From: Bombus terrestris
Lineage: Eukaryota; Arthropoda; Insecta; Hymenoptera; Apidae
Length of the DNA: 64,000 bases
Assembly (NCBI RefSeq): GCF_910591885.1
Contig: NC_063274.1
Span: 1,860,001-1,924,000 of the forward strand
Direction of reading: 5' to 3'
A program made the translations under genes and the position numbers. Every line of letters begins with the position of its first letter. Position 1 is the first letter of the stretch. The notes below the pieces were generated by a model. That model saw only the letters and a program-made list of their open reading frames with translations, did not search any database and had not been told where the DNA came from. Below, one piece after another: positions 10,741 through 23,330 of this stretch.

Positions 10741-13180
10741 TCTTTGATGACTTGGTTTTATAGCGGTATGGTTCAATTTAGCGTTCTTCTCGATAGTTTG
10801 TCGAGTCAACGGAGGAAATTAATTATTTGGAGACAAGTGTTTCTTATGTCTTAGGTGCTTAAGGTAAGATCGAGTAAAACAATAATTTCTCGACAGCGAA
10901 TAGTAACATATTCTTACGTTTTATATAGATATAGCGATTAATGAAAGTATTTGAATACTTAGCATGGAAAATTTTAATATATCATGTATATTACATAAAA
11001 CCATTTGAAATTTCATTAGCACCGTAATGAAACATGCCTGTCATTAACGCGATGGTAAAATTTGAAATCAATACATACACTACGTAAAAATATTATTGTA
11101 CGCTATACATATTAATACTGTGGTTATTTCATTTGTATATTAAATTCCAGTACATATCGAGGTTTATTAACCTCGAAGAAGAGAATTAAATACTTTTAAA
11201 TTCTTTTATAACCTGTATCAGATGTACATATGTTCGCAATAAATATCTTGTGGATTTTGTACACGTTTTCAATTGTGTTTCAAACTTTACTATAATACTC
11301 GTGACTCATTACAGAATACTTTCTATTTTTCACGTAATACATTTATGAAAATTTGTCTATGATTAATGTTTAAACACCTTCTTGAGCTGATGTACATTTT
11401 ATTGTTTGTGCTGGTTTGTTTCTTTTATATTATTCGTAAAGACAAACTTGATTTGGCAATTTGTATGTATACAGGAAATCTATCATTTTAACGAACATAT
11501 TTATTTCAATGTGTTATTCAGAAAATCAATTCTTTTATTTGTTTGTTGCAGCTTCAACTTTTTAAAACCAATGGCATGATATCATGCAAGCAACGTTAAA
11601 AGCTACGTTTAACTTTTATTCGTTTATATATCAAATTATATGTGTAATTGAATATACAAGCATGCGTAAAGTAAATTCATTTGCAAAATTTTATTTATAA
11701 TGAAAGTGCTTTTAATACTGTATCATTCGTCAGCGAAATAACATTAATAATAATATGTTGACAACAAATTTCGTTTAATAATAACATTACGCATGATATA
11801 ATTTAACCAATAAAACGTACGTATAATAAAGAGCCAACGTTACAAATACGATTATGACTTAATAACATAATTTCATCCTGTTAACATTTTTCTCTTCGGA
11901 CTATTCCAAAAGATATGAACGCTAAATTCGACCATAATCAGGCGTAGTATAGGGAGATCATTTCATAACCAACGACTATAGTCTCCGGTAGTAATAAAGT
12001 TCACTACGTATGATCATGGCGAGTGACTATAACTACCTCTAGTTATGAAGTGGCAAATTTAAATGTCGACTGCAAGCCAAGAAGAAAGATTATCATAAAT
12101 CCAGTTTAATCTATTCATCAGTGAGGATGATTAAAATTATATGTAATAAAGATAACGAGCAATAACATTAGCTAACATATCATTCATAAAATATTTCATA
12201 AAATTTTCATATACGGTATATAATTAGTACCATCTACTTCCATATGAGTATAAAGATTTGATACCATGAAAATAAAGTATATCTACATATCTGGAATTCC
12301 TTCGTTAGTACATAAGGACATGTACAAATATTTTTTGTGGCTAATGTAAGATATTGTAGAATCATAAAAATCAACGACCAAAATAAACAGATTATAAAGT
12401 ATCTACCCATTGTGAAGGACGTGTGCGTAAAATACTTGAAAAGAATGTATTTTTCCGTGTTTTTAAAAGGAACGCAGAGAAATTAGAAATCCGCCTGAGG
12501 AGAAAGACGAAAAGAGGAAAGAAAGGAAGGAATTTTTCGTGAGATGCCTGTGAAAAGTACAAGTAACACGCGATATAAAATATTATTTGCGAAGCAGCGT
12601 TCGTTATGATAAAAATAAACGATTGTGACGTTGAATAGCTCTACCTAGCGCATGTCAAGGAAATATGACAGAAGAGTTTTTGCAGTAGCACGAGCCAGTT
12701 TAAAAATTACAGGATAATTTATATCAGTATCAAGTACCTGCGGTCTCATTTCACAGTCGGAAATCTGCGACCACCGTGGAATGTAAATCCCATTAACGGA
12801 CAAAATTACGGATTTAATTCAGGGATAAAACTGGTTCAGCTACATATAAGGGGAACGAAGCGACACGGAAGGTATTTTAATTCAAACTTTCACGCGTAAA
12901 TATGTCGATTGAACGTTAATTTGCGAGATGGCTATAACGAAAAGAAATCATGCTAAATTATTTTGTTTAATGAGATAGGCATGATCTGTTCGAAGGAAGT
13001 TATGTAAAATATAACGATATAACGATAATGCGAATCTGTAATATATTTTTAAATGTATGTATTTTTAATTGAAAGAAGCTTTGGATTATTTATGATTAGT
13101 AAATCCTTTAAATATAAATAGTAAGCATCTTTTTAATGAATTTTGAGATATACCTCACATTTATTTCAGGCAGCATTGAG
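10741..13180. other. AT-rich desert
   Basis: Frames are short on both strands. A short inverted repeat lies at 11962-12049 and a purine-rich run at about 12470-12535. I see no gene, RNA or transposon terminus in the rest. Confidence 0.5.
11962..12049. repeat. Short imperfect inverted repeat
   Basis: Perfect 8-bp ends, TTCATAAC (11962-11969) and GTTATGAA (12042-12049), are followed inward by a second complementary block, TATAGTC opposite GACTATA. The arms are unequal and mismatched between the blocks, so it is not a convincing microRNA hairpin. It could be a decayed MITE. Confidence 0.4.
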
Positions 13181-13220
13181 ATTTCTTACGAACGCTTAGC
13201 AATATTCTACAAACTTCTCA

Positions 13221-13282
13221 AAGACGTCCAGTAATGTTTTACAGGCGTCTTTAAAAGACGTCTTGAAAGACGTCTTGTAAAA
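13221..13282. repeat. GACGTC motif cluster with two AAGACGTCTT palindromes
   Basis: Four related 10-mers occur within 62 bp: AAGACGTCCA (13221-13230), AGGCGTCTTT (13243-13252), and two perfect palindromes AAGACGTCTT (13255-13264 and 13267-13276). The block 13237-13282 is also an imperfect palindrome, reading TTTTACA at one end and TGTAAAA at the other. I do not know what it is; a fragment of a dispersed repeat is the simplest reading. Confidence 0.6.
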
Positions 13283-13417
13283 AGTTCCTATGTTACAACC
13301 CAGAAATTTCTCAAACTGTCACAAAATACCACTCTTATTTATGTGTTTTCTAATAAATAATACACTTTATAATTTTACAGAAATAATTATGTAATAAAAC
13401 ATCTTCAAGTCGAAACT

Positions 13418-14371
13418 TGTTTAATCGTACTATCGCGGGGAGACGCGGTCGTTAGAATACGCGTCAACGGGAGTCGTAAATTCCCGTTACGATTAGAATA
13501 ATCGACACCACGAATAGTTCGATCCCCGTATTTCGGTTAGGATAATCGGGGTGGTTAATGCGGTATAACACTGGGAGTCAGAGTTATAATAATATATATA
13601 TTTCCAACACTTTATACAATCACACAAAGTAGTTAACGCCGTTGATTAAGATACAGATAACGAGAGAAGGGTTAGTCTTGGATGAGAGAAGGAGAGCTTT
13701 AGGCGCTTTAGGCCCTTGCGAGTTATAGGAACTGTCGGAGTTCTGGATAAGCGAGAGCCTTAGAAGACTCTAGGCCGTGTAGGCACCTTGATGAATGATG
13801 AAGGAACTCAGAAAGATACAGGAACGGTGAGAGTTGTAGGAAAATGCAGGAACTCTAGGCACCGTGAGAGACGATCAAACTCTGAAGCTTATTCTAATGT
13901 GAATACGGAGGAAAGCTTGGTATGGGTGTGCCCTTTGAACGAAGAACGCGGATTCGTTGTTTACATTTTTAGTTAGTAAAGTGAGGGAAATAATCCGCGA
14001 TGTCGATTGGTTGGGACCAATGTTAGGAAGGAAGAGAGGAGGAAGAAACCTCCTACCAACTTGGGTCCTAGGCGACATTGTTTACAGGGAAACTCAGATT
14101 TTTCGTTAGGTATATCTCCGCTTTCTTCGTAATTCTTAAGAGCACATAATAAACCCAAGGACCCTTCTAAAAAACCAGCTGAAAACACTTCTGGAATTAG
14201 AAAGTCCTTTCTGGCAAACAGATTGACGTAAAACATGTGTGCGAACAATGCAGTTAGAATTTCGACTTTATGGTGGGTCCTTAGGCCTGTGGAGGGTTCG
14301 AAGGACGGCACGTAGACCGTTGGCTGTCACGCCGCGCGGGATGGAATGCAGATGTGTTGCGCGGCGTAACA
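13418..14371. mobile_element. Solo LTR, 954 bp, with AAACT target-site duplication
   Basis: The element begins TGTTTAATCG and ends GGCGTAACA, giving TGTT...AACA termini, and is flanked on both sides by AAACT (13413-13417 and 14372-14376). A 5-bp duplication with TG...CA ends is the hallmark of LTR-retrotransposon integration. No gag, pol, primer-binding site or second LTR is present, so it is a solo LTR left by recombination. Base composition is GC-richer than its flanks. A TATA-like run lies near 13590 and AATAAA near 14148, weakly favouring plus orientation. Open frames inside it have no recognisable homology. Confidence 0.85.
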
Positions 14372-14640
14372 AAACTTATAATGTTACCCAAACTAAATTA
14401 TTACTCATCCGATTTAGAGTACCTGCTTGGCATGATACGTCTCAACTTCGCGAACCAAACAAGTTAATAGTCCTTCTTCTCGATTTATTCGATCATAATC
14501 AAAGCCATTTGAAATCCCTCGCTACATCATCTCTCGATCACAAAGTCATTGAATGAAAAAACAAATTTTCAATTAAAAGAAATACAGAAACTCTATACAA
14601 AACAACACTTTGCAACTAAATACGAAACAAAATAGCGATT

Positions 14641-14662
14641 AAAAAAAAAAAAAAAAAAAAAA
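14641..14662. repeat. A22 homopolymer
   Basis: An uninterrupted run of 22 A. The sequence before it (14377-14640) shows no recognisable retroposon body, so it may be a simple repeat rather than a LINE or SINE tail. Confidence 0.9.
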
Positions 14663-14689
14663 GAATTGATTCGACCCACGGACGGAAAA

Positions 14690-15170
14690 GGTTACAACGA
14701 AACGAGGAAATGCATTTCGTTGTCGGTTAAACGCGGCACGTGAACCAGCCTTTGATCGAGCATTGGCGCTTCATTAAATCGGATCCGATGTTTACCATTA
14801 CACGGACACTTGGCGAGCGATTTCCATTGTAAAACGCGATAATCGTCGTACACGTACACGCAACAACGTCGCCGTTTATTATTAATCCCCTCGCCGACGC
14901 CATGTAATATTCCACGCAATAAACGGATCCTCCCTCGGTTGGCGGGGGAGTTTGCATCACGCGGATAATCTGCTCATGTTACGAGAGAGAGTCGTGTGCA
15001 TTTTCGAAAATCGGTACATTTTGTATGAGGCCGTGATTTTCATTTGCCGGCCGCTGGCGACGACCACGACAACGGACGCTGATATAATCTGTCCCAGGTA
15101 CACGAGGAACACGCGGATTATGCATTATTAATTTTAATGGAATTCCCCTGCAGCGGTAACGAAATGTTGC
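14690..15170. promoter_or_regulatory. Candidate cis-regulatory module, dense transcription-factor motifs
   Basis: This GC-richer block carries many developmental-type motifs. They include the E-box CACGTG (14737-14742), TCF/LEF-type CCTTTGATC (14749-14757), forkhead-type TGTTTAC (14789-14795) and Otx/Bicoid-type TAATCCCC (14883-14890). They also include Caudal-type CAATAAA (14917-14923), POU-half TTTGCAT (14951-14957), a GAGA run (14983-14991), and homeodomain TTATTAATTTTAATGG around 15125-15140. Overlapping minus-strand frames (14692-14960) are open but unrecognised. Enhancer function is inference from motif density. Confidence 0.35.
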
Positions 15171-18100
15171 TTACTTCGTGCACCGCGTGCATCGAATGGT
15201 CGGCGTCGGTGTTTCCTCCTTGTTACTCGTTTACTCGTCGTTTCTTATCTTCAAGGGTGACGGGTTGCTCGATGAGGTGGCGTGGGCCGAGAACGAGGAG
15301 AAAATGCTGATAAAGAGAGACCGTTACTTTATCTCAACTACTTTGCACGATTTTCGTCTCGTTTTCCGCTTAATCCCTTTACGAAGGTAAACGAGATGCC
15401 AATATGGCTGTAGTTCGAAGATACGGTGGAAATTGGTAGTTGGTTTTAGCGGTACAGCCGATTGAATCAGTCAATCTTTAAATAAAATAAATGACATACT
15501 TTGGAACTCGTATTTTAATATTAATTCCTCTTCTGCAGAAGATACACATTTTTTATCGAATATTACAACTGCTAATATTATTAGAACGTACCAAATAAAT
15601 ATAATAAATTATAAAATTCAACTTAAAATATCAACCGAGTTGCGCTGTATCGTAATACATTCTGGTAGTTCATGCAATTATAAATTATCAATACTGTTCC
15701 AAAGTTTAGCATCAGATTCAAATGTTCCTTCAGCGTCAAATCCAAATGCGAGTTTTCGCGCCGCGGGAGTTCGCAAAAGGAGGAAACGTGGGAACAACGG
15801 GAACGGTATAATCCAACGTAGCTACGTGTTAAACTTGCAAGATCGTAGCGTTATGCTGTTGCAAGTTGTGTTCCGGAAACTTGCGCGATAGCGGCCCAGG
15901 TTAATCGATTAATCCTGATCGCTAATTCGAAATACGAAACCTGACTGTTTATACTTGGCAAACAAAAACAGTTCGCTCCTCCAAGTGTTATACGGTAGTT
16001 TGCTATGAACGAACGAATCGCCAGCATTCGAATTAGCCAACTTTTATTACTTTTCGTGCATTCAATCGGTTATTCGTAAAAAATCATTCTTACGGTAATA
16101 CGCGAGAAGGTCAAAAGAAAAAGTTATTCTTTTGTATTAATTGAGACATGTTATAAATGATAAATTTGGATTTTCAATAAGTTTATGAGAAGCGTTTTCG
16201 TGTAAAGAAATTTTACTAATATATATTTTAAACTGAAACAAAAATACAGACTGGTCAGGAACTTTTATCAGTTACCATATATATTGCAATAAAATACACG
16301 TGAAAGTGTAAAATAATGACAATAGCAGGAACCATATACAAATTCACTGTTACCAGTTTCGACCGCTTAATACATATACTCGTGACGTATACCGACATAG
16401 ATTGTTTTTAATCGAATTATTTATTTTAGTCACTGATCATTATGAATCAAACTACTCTACCGAAATATGTATATATATTATACGTTCATTTTCATTGTTA
16501 ATTTCCTATCTTCCATCGTAACAAAATTGAGTTATCGTCGCTAGTAAATCGAGTAAAAATTTTTACATGAAGGGATTAATCCAATAAGAAAAATGTTATC
16601 TATAAGTACTTAATTCTATACTTAATTCTACACATATAATACAAAATAAAAATTCTTCAACGATTTACTTACTTTTCCTTTTGTCTGCGTACTTCTATTA
16701 AACATAATGCATTCTGCAACAAAAGGAAGAGTCTTTCCACTTTTTTCCCTTTTTTCCCCCTTGCAACTTTAAAGTCGGTGCATTAGCCTGAGGCGTTCGT
16801 CTTCGAAAAAGTCGAATATTGGTGGTATTATCGGTCGAGCGGCGAGATATAGCATCGTATAGAATAGGCTGTCCAAAGGTAGTGCGTGTAAGAGAGGTTG
16901 GAAAGCGAGCGACATGTATAATGCATGCGGATGCTTGATCCGTGACCCCTAACGGTTTCTTTCAGCCACCCTTTTCCGCCGATCTTAGTCGCTGCTCGTC
17001 CGGGTTTACCGTCTAAGCGACTATTTTTTCTCTAGTCCCGACTAAATATTTAAAGGCTTTTATTCGGCTACTACATGACCGTCGTATCGTTCAGCGATCT
17101 CGTAAAAGCTTCGTACGGTCGTAAAGATGACGCTCGCTTGGTCTTGCGAGGAACCACGGCCGACGTCGATGTTTTTTCGATAGACGTGTAAACTTGCGAA
17201 ATAGAATTTCGCCGATGTCACGTGACTGGACTGGCGTAACGAGATCGTCAACTGGATAATGTCCAAAAGTGATATACGGAGAAGTTGCAGACTTTGATCC
17301 ATTTCTCAGAGTAACATGCAGTTTGAAATCGAAGCAGAAAAGGGGACCCGTGGATAGAAAATTCAATATTGACGAAGGCAAGGGAATTATAATTGGCGCA
17401 CTCAATACAATCCCGTTCGTGTCACTGGTGTCCGCTTGTTTCCGTTTCCTTGACGGCAAAATTTGCGATGATATGGTTAACAAAGGTTTGCCTTAACGGC
17501 AGATGGACGTCTGTTGTTTACTTTTTATTGCCTTCTATTATCTTTTGATATCGTTACGTATATGATTTCGTACTTGTTAATTCGTAACTACAAGACGTTA
17601 CAGCAAGGTACAACGAAATATAAAAGTTTTGGTTCGAAAGATTTAATTGTAACTTTTTCGCAGCACTTATAACACAGTCAGATATGCCCGACCCGTTTCC
17701 TTCGATATTCTACAAATTTTCCTCGAGATATATTTCTGTATCTCGTAGAAAAAGATTAACTGAGGTGATCGATCGTTTGATTTAATTTCCGGGTCGAAAT
17801 TATGCGCATAACTATTACAAAATCATTGAAGTTGCATCGAAAATATACTTATAAATGTGTCAGCCTCGTCAATTCACCGCTTTGAAAGGGTTAACCAAAA
17901 GTGATGTATTAAACCTCCAGACCTGTTAAAATTTCTAAAGGAAGAAGCAGCCACTTTGATATAATCAAGCTTTGCATTATTCCGACCTAAAAATGTTCGT
18001 CAACGCAGCAGCGAAGCAAAATAATAGCCCGGGTACTTATTATGGACGAGAACGAAGCCAAGAGTGGTATAAGGTCATTAAAAGTTTGCATTATTTAAAC

Positions 18101-19190
18101 TTAAAGATAAATTACAAGGCTTCCGCATCCCAACGGTGTCATTCGAAAGGACAGGAGAAGACCGTAATGACATTCTGCGCTTTCACGCTTTACGGCTCGT
18201 GAGAATTTCTCAGAAAATATCTAATCCACGGTTTACGTCGTTGGAATATTAAAAATGTCCGGAATTTCCATTCAAATGAGATTTATCGGTTCCGGACGTT
18301 GTCGATCTTAAGAATCTGTTTCGGTATTCTGCAGAGACGACGATCGTCCTGGTCTGATCACGGACACGTACAAGACGACGTTGCACGGAACGAGGCAAGT
18401 ATCTTCTTCTTCTAACTTTTTCTGAGACCATCCGTTCCTTTCTCCCGATGCAATTACATTAATGTCGTGTTCTTCGCTGCAACCGCGCTAAATCCAGTCA
18501 CGCAACTCACAAAGGAGAATACCGTAATTTTATGAAATATTTTCTGAATAACCTTACGACAAAGAGGTGAATTAAATTTCTGGCGGGCTCCAGTACGGCA
18601 CGCGTGCTACGTACAGCTGACAACAGCACCGTTGTTCTTCCTGTCTTCATCTTTGCGGTCGTGTAATCTTTTCTTCCGCCACCTTTTATTTCTCACCTCG
18701 CGTTATTAGACACCTTATTTCTTTTCCTCGTTCTTCTGTTCTCGCCTCGTTCCCATTTTCCTTACGTTCCGTTTCCTGAAAACCAGAGTTCATCTTTGTT
18801 TTCATATAGACGAATTAAGCGCGAGAGTAGAATTGTAAAATATCTGTAACTGAGAAACAAATCGATACACTTCCATCCTTTTTTTTAAATTAATTTATTC
18901 ATCATCTTGCTATCCTTTGGCACTTCCTTTCCCTCTCATTCCTTTCTCTCCTTCGCCTCTTCTCTTTCTTTCTTTTTCTTACCATTTCATTCTCGAACTT
19001 TACCAATGTGACGATTTCATACGTCGTGCTAAACATTTCGTATAAAACGTATAGTATTTTCAGAATAAGCTTCCAAGCTCTCGCCAGCTTGCGTATCCCT
19101 AACTAACGCTAAATTTGTCGATTTTACTTTATCGCCAAAAGAGAATCTTAACGTTTCCTCCATTTTCTAAATAATCGCGCGAAAACAATT
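15171..19190. other. Non-coding DNA, mixed composition
   Basis: Open frames at 15178-15390 (+), 15640-15891 (+), 17060-17483 (-) overlapping 17269-17496 (+), 17972-18202 (+) and 18249-18431 (-) are short, often opposed, and without a recognised domain. The stretch 15900-16720 is AT-rich. A long pyrimidine-rich tract lies at about 18895-18985. No gene or transposon terminus is supported. Confidence 0.35.
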
Positions 19191-20040
19191 CTGCCTAGCA
19201 ACCTTCTCCAAGCAGATCCATAATTTCTTCTTTCCCCAGCGACGATCGATCGACGCGTAGAACGCCAGCGTCACGAGCAATTGCGGCCAATCTAATTAAC
19301 CGACATCCGGGACGCTTTGTGGCTCGCAGGTGCATCAAAGTCGACGACGAGTGGTTGCGGTTGGTCATGATGAAGCCGAGCCATCCTGGGGACGAGCGTC
19401 GAACGAGGAAGATCCTTTCCGAGCCGATCGACGGCCACGAGCAATGAATACGAAATTGTTGCCTCGCTGCAGGATACGAGGGACCGAGGATGCGGGCTGA
19501 AGGGCGAAACCTTTGGTCGTCTAAGCCGGTTGGATGAAGAATAGCGGCGTAATACATATTTCATCCATATTCATTCGGTGATACAGGGTTTACAGCAACG
19601 GCACAGGCGGCGGCTGCTGGTGGTGGAAGGGCGCGTGAACCACGTTAAACTCTTCATAGGTGAAAGGTGGCTGATACACGTGGCACTGTCTCGTATGCGC
19701 GGAATGTCGAGCAGCGTGGAATCCAAGCCACGCTATTGAACATTGCGATGTCTCCACTGTCACCGGGTATATCGATTTCCGGGGCGATCGCCGCGTCGTT
19801 CACGCGGCTACAGGGATTTCCTGCCTGTGATTTATTTCGCTATTATAACGACGCGACACCGCGTGCTCCACATCGATGGTTATTAAACGCGTGCTCTTCA
19901 GCTTTCTCTTTTTTAGTTTTCCCATTCAAAAACCGCCTAGCTCGGATAGCTACGTGTCGGCCGTGGTTATGCGGTTTCGGTTTCTGTTTCCCGACTATTT
20001 CCCGAGAACAGAACGTATGAAGTGGCCAGTGCGCTAGTGA
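19191..20040. other. GC-richer patch with open frames on both strands
   Basis: The minus strand is open in two frames at 19195-19564 and the plus strand at 19667-20020. None shows a domain I know. This could be a terminal exon with 3' UTR on the minus strand (see the candidate exon inside it), or conserved non-coding DNA. CpG is frequent throughout. Confidence 0.3.
19590..19670 (-). CDS. Possible terminal coding exon, unrecognised protein
   Basis: On the minus strand, the frame ending at the TAA of 19590-19592 reads with a protein-like tail: PPFTYEEFNVVH, then APFHHQQPPPVPLL at the stop (26 residues after a possible AG acceptor at 19671-19672). Proline- and histidine-rich C-termini of this kind are common in real proteins. 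The frame stays open upstream to about 19800, where an in-frame TGA closes it. The acceptor has almost no pyrimidine tract, and plus-strand frames are also open here (19667-20020). I do not recognise the protein. The GCN/CAG-rich base composition could produce the pattern by chance. Confidence 0.2.
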   Translation of the reverse strand, partial: PPFTYEEFNVVHAPFHHQQPPPVPLL

Positions 20041-22900
20041 AATTCGAGAGGTTTTATCAAATACGTATTTGTTACATTAGCCAGGCTTGAACTCAATGTT
20101 TGGAAATGATTAAAATTCAACAGCGATTATGCGATACGACGAATGTCTTGTTAAAAAATATCGAGACGTATCGAACAGAAATTAAAAATGTCAAAATATT
20201 CTGTTTCTCCTGGAAAAAGAGAAATATGAACTAGCGTCGTTTTTGTATCAGTGCTTCGATTGCTAAGTATAAATCTTTTGGCGTTGTTACCGCGCAATAG
20301 GTCAATAACGAATAAATGGAATAAAAATGAAGAAATCTAATATATGAAAAGCAAAGTACACGAATACGTAACTTTCGAGTGACGTAGCATTATAGAATAT
20401 TAAATCAACTGAATAGTCAACTCTTCGAATATAACAGAAAACGTACAGACACTGAATGCAACGGAAGCATCTCTTTTCCTCGCAACTGTGTTAAACAGAA
20501 TCTCACGAACAAACTTCATCGCAACGTTATTTACCATCCGGTTAGATACGAAGTTGCGACTGGTCTCCTCGAATATCTTCAGATAAGCGCGGCGGTCGTT
20601 TCGATAGGAACGCGCCCGTTTCGGACTAATTGCGAAACAACGTAAGTTTCCGGCAGAGCAGAAGCAGGACTGCCGCACTTGAATGAAACACAGCCGTTGA
20701 AAGTTATTATTCCAACGAGTGGCGCGTTCTCGTGGATCGTCCGACCATAAAAAACTAATTTACCCCGAGGAGATGGAGACGAAGAGGCAGGCAAATGAAG
20801 TAGAGAATTGACACGGCTGGAAGGCCATCTTGAATAGCTTCGTTCTCATAGGCTGTGTTCTCCACGCCACGCTACCCGCCTATATCGTTTTAAAGACGTG
20901 CCACGAAATAAGTTTATAAGTAGCCTGTCGAGAATTTCGTCAGACGCCGCTCTCCTAAGTAGTTACCAGGTAGTTTGTACCGACGAAGTCAAGCTCCTCT
21001 CGACGCATAATATTATTATGTAAGTGCGGGAACGCTATACTTCGACCGATCTTTTCTATTTTTCTTCTCGATTTTAATCTGTAGACTCTCGCTTCTAATT
21101 TTATTATTTTTCTATTTGTTTTGTAAGAACGAGAATCACGATCTTCGTGTACGTTCATGCTCGTAATGACAGTAAATTATGGAAATTAGAATCGCAGAGA
21201 AAAGTCGTAATACAGTGATTGTTCACGATATCCTTTCTAATGAAAACAGACGATAGCTTAACGTGGGAGACAAGCTTGGAAAGGTCGATCGATTAAGGCG
21301 ATTAAGTTAGAGCGTGGACACGTAGTAGTTGGGAGAATTCTCGCGTAGATCGATAAGGATTTGCTGAAGTGCATCGGAAAGTTTTCGAACCTAAACTATG
21401 CATAGTGTACACCCTACGAAAGTCAACAACACTCGCAATGAATGCATTATAGCAAGCCGAGGAAAATTATTTCAAAACTTTCAATACAAAGTTAAGAATT
21501 TTGACACGCAGAATTCTTTCCCTTTCTTGATCTTCTATCTACGAGTGTTTGTTCGTATAATGCAAGTTCATAGTTGCATAACTGGATTCGATCAACGGAA
21601 GTTCGTCGAATCCGATATCGACTAAAATTACGTCAAGATAACCAGTTCTATCGAATATAGGATGTTAAGAAAAGGTGAACGACATTTATAAAATTAAGAC
21701 AGCGAAGTTCATATAGAAAAATATCATTTGAGATTTATTTTTCAAATTATAAGCGATTTAGTTTCATTTGATTTTTCTCTGCATTTCATCTACACTCTGT
21801 GTTTCTCATTTCGAACGAAACGAACGAAAATAGAATCGTTAGCTGTTATATTTAACTCCATTTACCTAATTTCGTTCTCTTGATATCTATCTTGACGACC
21901 TTTTTAACATCTTAAATATTGCTCCTTATATTTGTTTCTTTTTTATTTTTTGTTTCCGTCTTTTGTCTTAATATCTTAAAAAATCCTATAAGCGGGCAAC
22001 GACAGTTTATGTATCGTGTACAGTTCGACGCAGGACCTGAGGTGGCTTCGATGTAAATAAAATCCTTCAGGCTGACAATGAGAGTTTGGCGAGTAGCCAT
22101 TTGGCCGCGGTTGACTTTTATTTCAGACGTGAAAGTTTAAATGCCGCGTTCACCGTTCACCGCTAAACCACCATGGCTTCCTAGATTGACGTGTTTTTCG
22201 TGTTTAAAAGCGCACACCGCCGGAAGTAAAAGTATATTTGTTCACTAGACATTGGAGTGGCGATCGTAAATCACAGATTCGCTGGCTCCCATTATATCAT
22301 GCGTATTCGCTGTTCTTCCTCGATGGAAATTGCACCGAACTTTTGCCCAGCAAGCCTTCGTAATCGCTTTAAAAATTTGTTCAAATCGAACAAATGACAA
22401 TTACGAAAGCGGTGTGTTTAATTCTGAATTCTTTAGAGTTTTGAATAATACGATAATTGTTAATAGTTGCTTCACTTCTCTTTATTTCTAAATAAATAAA
22501 AAAGACGCGATGACCCGATTCTTTTAACTTTCTTCTTCATTTGAATTCGGTATATCAAAGATTCAGGGATTCTCCTTCTTGTACGAGGATGAAAGGAGTT
22601 CCTAGCCACTGAATTAGGACCACGTACGAGTCTCACTTTTCTAACGATGACGCTACAACGAATGGCAGCTTGTTCTTCATTTATCCCACAATATTTGAGT
22701 TGGTTCTTTAGTTTAACAAAAAAATGTTTCAAATAAAGATTGATTTATATCAAATGGAGAATTTACATGATTTTGACGATGGCCGACTCGTACATCACCC
22801 CATAAGTGACGCCTATATGGACAAAAATTGGAATCAATTTTATTAAAAGCATCTGCACGTTTTCAGCAATTATAAAAATTAAGATTCAGAATTTCGTCAA
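20041..22900. other. Non-coding DNA
   Basis: Small open frames (20400-20794, 20955-21158 and 22472-22732 on minus; 21398-21625 on plus) have no recognisable homology. The rest is AT-rich with occasional GC-richer blocks, for example 20560-20960. Nothing else is recognised. Confidence 0.35.
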
Positions 22901-23330
22901 AGCGAGGAGTCTGGTTAATTATTTCTCATACGGCGCGTTACATGTCTTCTCGATGAAAGTAACGACGGAAACGAAACGCTTCTTCGCGCATCGACTACGA
23001 CGTTCCCCTGACTCGTTGTCGAATTTCTCGTTTTCGAGAAAAAAGATATAACGTCGCGCGTGAGCAAAGCTGCTGCAGTTGCGAGGGGTGGCGAAATTTG
23101 CTTCCACGTTTCGAGAGTGTGAGAGGAAGAAGAATTCACCTCGAGGGAATTCAAATATACGCTAAACTTACCCGTACCACCACTCGCCACCACTCTCTTC
23201 CTCGCTACCTCACCGTCTGATCCTGCGACCTTCTTGCCGCGACACGAACTACCGACTATTTACCTCCGTTGCTACGAGCGCCATGGCTTTTCCTGTAATT
23301 CTCAGGCTGAAGTATTTTCGGCACGATTCG
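22901..23330. other. GC-richer block with a strong minus-strand splice donor consensus
   Basis: The minus strand reads GGTACGG then GTAAGT (donor hexamer at 23166-23171), preceded by about 130 bp of GC-rich, purine-rich sequence (23172-23300). This is the pattern of a 5' untranslated first exon. No TATA box, start codon context or partner acceptor can be tied to it, so it remains a possibility only. Overlapping open frames on both strands at 22806-23193 are unrecognised. Confidence 0.2.

Noticed and set aside
11962..12049. MicroRNA precursor
   Set aside because: Arms are unequal with large internal mismatches and no known mature miRNA sequence is present.
16244..16389. Possible second Tc1-type element (TACAGACTGG ... 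CTCGTGACGTA)
   Set aside because: Ends do not pair convincingly and the shared CGAGTATAT stretch is short and AT-biased.
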